A DNA stretch of 39,159 nucleotides from Gammaproteobacteria bacterium (GTDB taxonomy: Bacteria; Pseudomonadota; Gammaproteobacteria; Pseudomonadales; Porticoccaceae), in the NCBI GenBank assembly GCA_016191205.1, contig JACPPB010000056.1, positions 1 through 39,159 of the forward strand, read 5' to 3'. Positions 37,240 to 39,159 of this stretch are shown here, piece by piece; position 1 is the stretch's first letter, and each line of letters opens with the position of its first letter. The position numbers were made by a program, and so were the translations under genes. The notes beneath the pieces were generated by a model. That model saw only the letters and a list, made by a program, of their open reading frames with translations. It searched no databases and was not told where the DNA came from.

Positions 37240-38481
37240 ATGAAAAGAGTTGTGCGAGCGGCCGCGTTGGCGACCGTCCTTGGCTTCCCCGCGGCGCTGA
37301 CGGCGGCGCCCGAACCCTCTGCCGAACCCACCATGGCCGAGGTGATGCGTCTGCTGAAAGAACAGCAGGCGGAGATCGAGGCGCTGAAGGCCCAGTTGCG
37401 CCAGACCGACACCAAAGTCGCGGAAACCGCGACCGCGGTGGAGGCCACCGCGAGCGCGGTCGAAACCGCGGCGGGATCGAGCGAACGCTCCGCCAAGGTC
37501 GCCGCCTGGGCCGACCACACCCAGATCGGCGGTTACGGCGAGATTCACTACAACAACAAGAAAAACGGCCAGACCGACGAGCTCGACGCACACCGTTTCG
37601 TGATGTTTCTGAGCCATGATTTCAGCGACAAGGTGCATTTTTTCTCCGAGGTCGAGCTGGAACATGCGGTCGCCAGCCATGAGGACAGCGGCGAGGTGGA
37701 ACTGGAGCAGGCCTATGTGCAGTGGGACTACGCTGAGCGTCAGAACGCCAGGTTCGGCCAGTTTCTGATGCCGGTCGGGATCCTGAATGAAACCCATGAG
37801 CCGCCCGCCTTTTACGGGGTGGAGCGCAACCCGGTGGAGCGCCTGATCATTCCGACCACCTGGCGCGAGGACGGCGTGCTGCTGGGCGGCGAAATAATGC
37901 CCGGGCTGCATTACGACGCTGGGGTGCACAGCGGACTCAAGACCGACATCGCAGGTGAAGCGCCGTTCGATGTCGCGGAAAGCCGCCAGGAGGGCGCCCA
38001 CGCCGCCGCCGAGGATCTGGCCTACACTGGGCGCCTGAAATATACGGGTCTGCCGGGCCTGGAACTGGCGCTCGCGGTGGACTATGAGACCGATCTGACC
38101 CAGGGTCTGACACCCGGCGCCGACAAGGCCAGCGCCCTGCTCTACGAAACTCATGGCATCTATCAGCTCGGGCCGTTCGGTTTGCGGGCGCTGTACGCGC
38201 GGTGGCAGATCGACGGTGCTCAGGCCAAGGCGCTCGGCAGGGACGAGCAGAAGGGTTGGTATGTGGAGCCTTCGTGGCGCCTTACCCAGAAGCTGGGGTT
38301 CTTCGCCCGCTACAGCGAATGGGATACGGCCGCCGGCGGCCATGCCGACACCAATCTGGCGGAGATCGATTTTGGCGCCAATTACTGGCTGGTGGAAAAT
38401 GTGGTGCTGAAAGCTGATTGGGTAAGCCAACACAATGGCGATGGCGATGGCGTCAATCTGGGCGTGGGCTGGAGTTTCTGA
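37240..38481 (+). CDS. Outer-membrane porin (phosphate-selective-porin-like)
   Basis: 413 residues. Signal peptide (cleavage near residue 22, LTA-AP), an N-terminal periplasmic coiled coil (about 30-62, EVMRLLKEQQAEIEALKAQL), then a beta-barrel with IGGYGEIHYN, VHFFSEVELEHAV, ARFGQFLMPVGI and a terminal Phe (GVGWSF) as the barrel assembly signal. The coiled coil plus barrel layout fits porins of the OprO/P-like group; the solute is unknown. Transcribed with the FMN-binding protein and the PepSY gene, probably under Fur. An iron-related or electron-shuttle-related passage is inferred from this context. Confidence 0.85.
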   Translation: MKRVVRAAALATVLGFPAALTAAPEPSAEPTMAEVMRLLKEQQAEIEALKAQLRQTDTKVAETATAVEATASAVETAAGSSERSAKVAAWADHTQIGGYGEIHYNNKKNGQTDELDAHRFVMFLSHDFSDKVHFFSEVELEHAVASHEDSGEVELEQAYVQWDYAERQNARFGQFLMPVGILNETHEPPAFYGVERNPVERLIIPTTWREDGVLLGGEIMPGLHYDAGVHSGLKTDIAGEAPFDVAESRQEGAHAAAEDLAYTGRLKYTGLPGLELALAVDYETDLTQGLTPGADKASALLYETHGIYQLGPFGLRALYARWQIDGAQAKALGRDEQKGWYVEPSWRLTQKLGFFARYSEWDTAAGGHADTNLAEIDFGANYWLVENVVLKADWVSQHNGDGDGVNLGVGWSF

Positions 38482-38496
38482 CGTTTGGCTGATCGG

Positions 38497-39051
38497 ATGA
38501 AACTGCTGCCCGCCAGAGTACTGTTGCTCGCGCTGGTGGCGCTGTGCCTGCCAGTGGCGGAAGCCGAGGGCGTCTATCTGACGCCGGATGAATTCCGGGC
38601 CCAGGCCTTCGGCGGCGCCGAGTCGACACCGCAAACCCTGTGGCTGTCGGCGCCGCTGAAAGATGCGGCGGCCGAGATTCTCGGGCATCCGTTCGCGCAA
38701 CTGCGGGTGCGCTACTGGCGGCACGGTGACCGCACCGCCTGGGTGCTCGACGAGATCGGCAAGACCCACCCCATCACCATCGGAGTGGTGGTGGAACAGG
38801 GTGCCGTCGCGGCCATCCGGGTGCTGGAGTTTCGCGAGAGTCGCGGCGAGGAGGTGCGCCTGCCTTTTTTCACCGATCAGTTCGTCGGCGCCGGCTTGCG
38901 TGCGGGCGACGGGGGCGAGCTCGACCGTGGCATCGACGGCATCACCGGGGCCACGCTGTCGGTGCGCGCGATGCAGCGGGTAGCGCGGCTCGCACTCTTT
39001 TTTCATGGCCAGGTTTTACGCCCGGCTTCTCCTTCAGGTGACGGCGAATGA
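38497..39051 (+). CDS. Exported FMN-binding domain protein (covalently flavinylated)
   Basis: 184 residues from ATG 38497; a TTG at 38485 adds four residues. Signal peptide (LPARVLLLALVALCLPVAEA). The FMN-bind domain ends in DGITGATLSV (147-156), the ApbE flavinylation motif DgxTGAT, with Thr153 as FMN acceptor, as in NqrC/RnfG/NosR. It has no other domain, so it would be a single-flavin electron carrier in the periplasm. 15 bases behind the porin; its stop overlaps the start of the PepSY-type gene (ATGA). No apbE lies in the window. Confidence 0.88.
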   Translation: MKLLPARVLLLALVALCLPVAEAEGVYLTPDEFRAQAFGGAESTPQTLWLSAPLKDAAAEILGHPFAQLRVRYWRHGDRTAWVLDEIGKTHPITIGVVVEQGAVAAIRVLEFRESRGEEVRLPFFTDQFVGAGLRAGDGGELDRGIDGITGATLSVRAMQRVARLALFFHGQVLRPASPSGDGE

Positions 39052-39159
39052 AGCTTCCCGATGAGAGCCCCGCAAGCGAAACCAGCAGCGCGCTCAAACG
39101 CTGGCACCGCCGCATCGGTGTGGCGGCTTCCCTGTTCGTGATCCTGCTCGCGTTCAGCG
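39048..39159 (+). CDS. PepSY-associated membrane protein, N-terminus only
   Basis: The first 37 residues are seen (MKLPDESPASETSSALKRWH, then RRIGVAASLFVILLAFS). A short cytosolic Arg-rich start followed by a first membrane helix is typical of PepSY-TM proteins, which form membrane electron-transfer partners of FMN-bind proteins. It overlaps the previous gene by 4 bases. The call rests mostly on context; the gene runs off the window. Confidence 0.5.
   Translation, partial: MKLPDESPASETSSALKRWHRRIGVAASLFVILLAFS

Overview
This window is a high-GC chromosomal segment of a gammaproteobacterium, probably of a Chromatiales- or Xanthomonadales-like lineage; the genus cannot be named from sequence alone. 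The assignment rests on the divergent bamD / rluD-pgeF block, a Pseudomonas-type minor pilin operon (fimT-pilV-pilW-pilX-pilY1-pilE), pilSR, pilU and a liu-type leucine catabolic cluster. No rRNA, tRNA, CRISPR array or recognisable transposase was found.

Region by region: (1) 1-7510 is a heavy-metal resistance locus: the 3' part of a P1B-4-type ATPase (SPC and HEGST motifs), two related small membrane proteins (the first a hybrid with an fxsA remnant), a CzcC-like outer-membrane factor that has lost most of its middle, a CzcB adaptor and a full-length HME1-type CzcA pump. (2) 7511-9851 is a disrupted stretch: an exported phytase-like/esterase-like protein on the minus strand lies between czcA and a duplicated czcA 3' end, followed by tandem copies of a dispersed palindromic repeat. 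(3) 9852-13338 holds core genes (bamD, rluD, pgeF) and a HopJ-family gene. (4) 13519-20899 is the type IV pilus minor pilin/adhesin operon. (5) 21247-22857 carries two adjacent toxin-antitoxin modules, MntA-HepT (type VII) and a MazE/MazF-like pair. (6) 22960-29057 holds the pilSR two-component system, a glutamine-dependent NAD synthetase (nadE) and the pilU ATPase. (7) 29522-36011 is a leucine/isovalerate (liu-type) operon on the minus strand: isovaleryl-CoA dehydrogenase, an SDR, the carboxyltransferase subunit and the biotin subunit of methylcrotonyl-CoA carboxylase. It is interrupted by a lower-GC uracil-DNA-glycosylase-like gene, and mccB carries a deletion plus frameshift. (8) 36064-39159 holds a two-domain multicopper oxidase diverging from a probably Fur-controlled porin / FMN-binding protein / PepSY-protein operon that runs off the end.

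How they work together: region 1 exports divalent metals (Zn/Co/Cd class) across both membranes, although the outer-membrane component looks broken. Regions 4 and 6 build and control type IV pili. Region 7 would feed leucine carbon to methylglutaconyl-CoA if mccB worked. Region 8 looks like a flavin-based extracytosolic redox system tied to iron and copper.

The main novelties are a structured dispersed repeat with compensatory arm changes, some copies of which carry 51-bp units inside a hairpin loop; several genes broken by internal deletion or fusion; probable leaderless promoters in front of the small metal protein and of mntA; and the Fur-linked flavinylated redox operon next to a two-domain multicopper oxidase.
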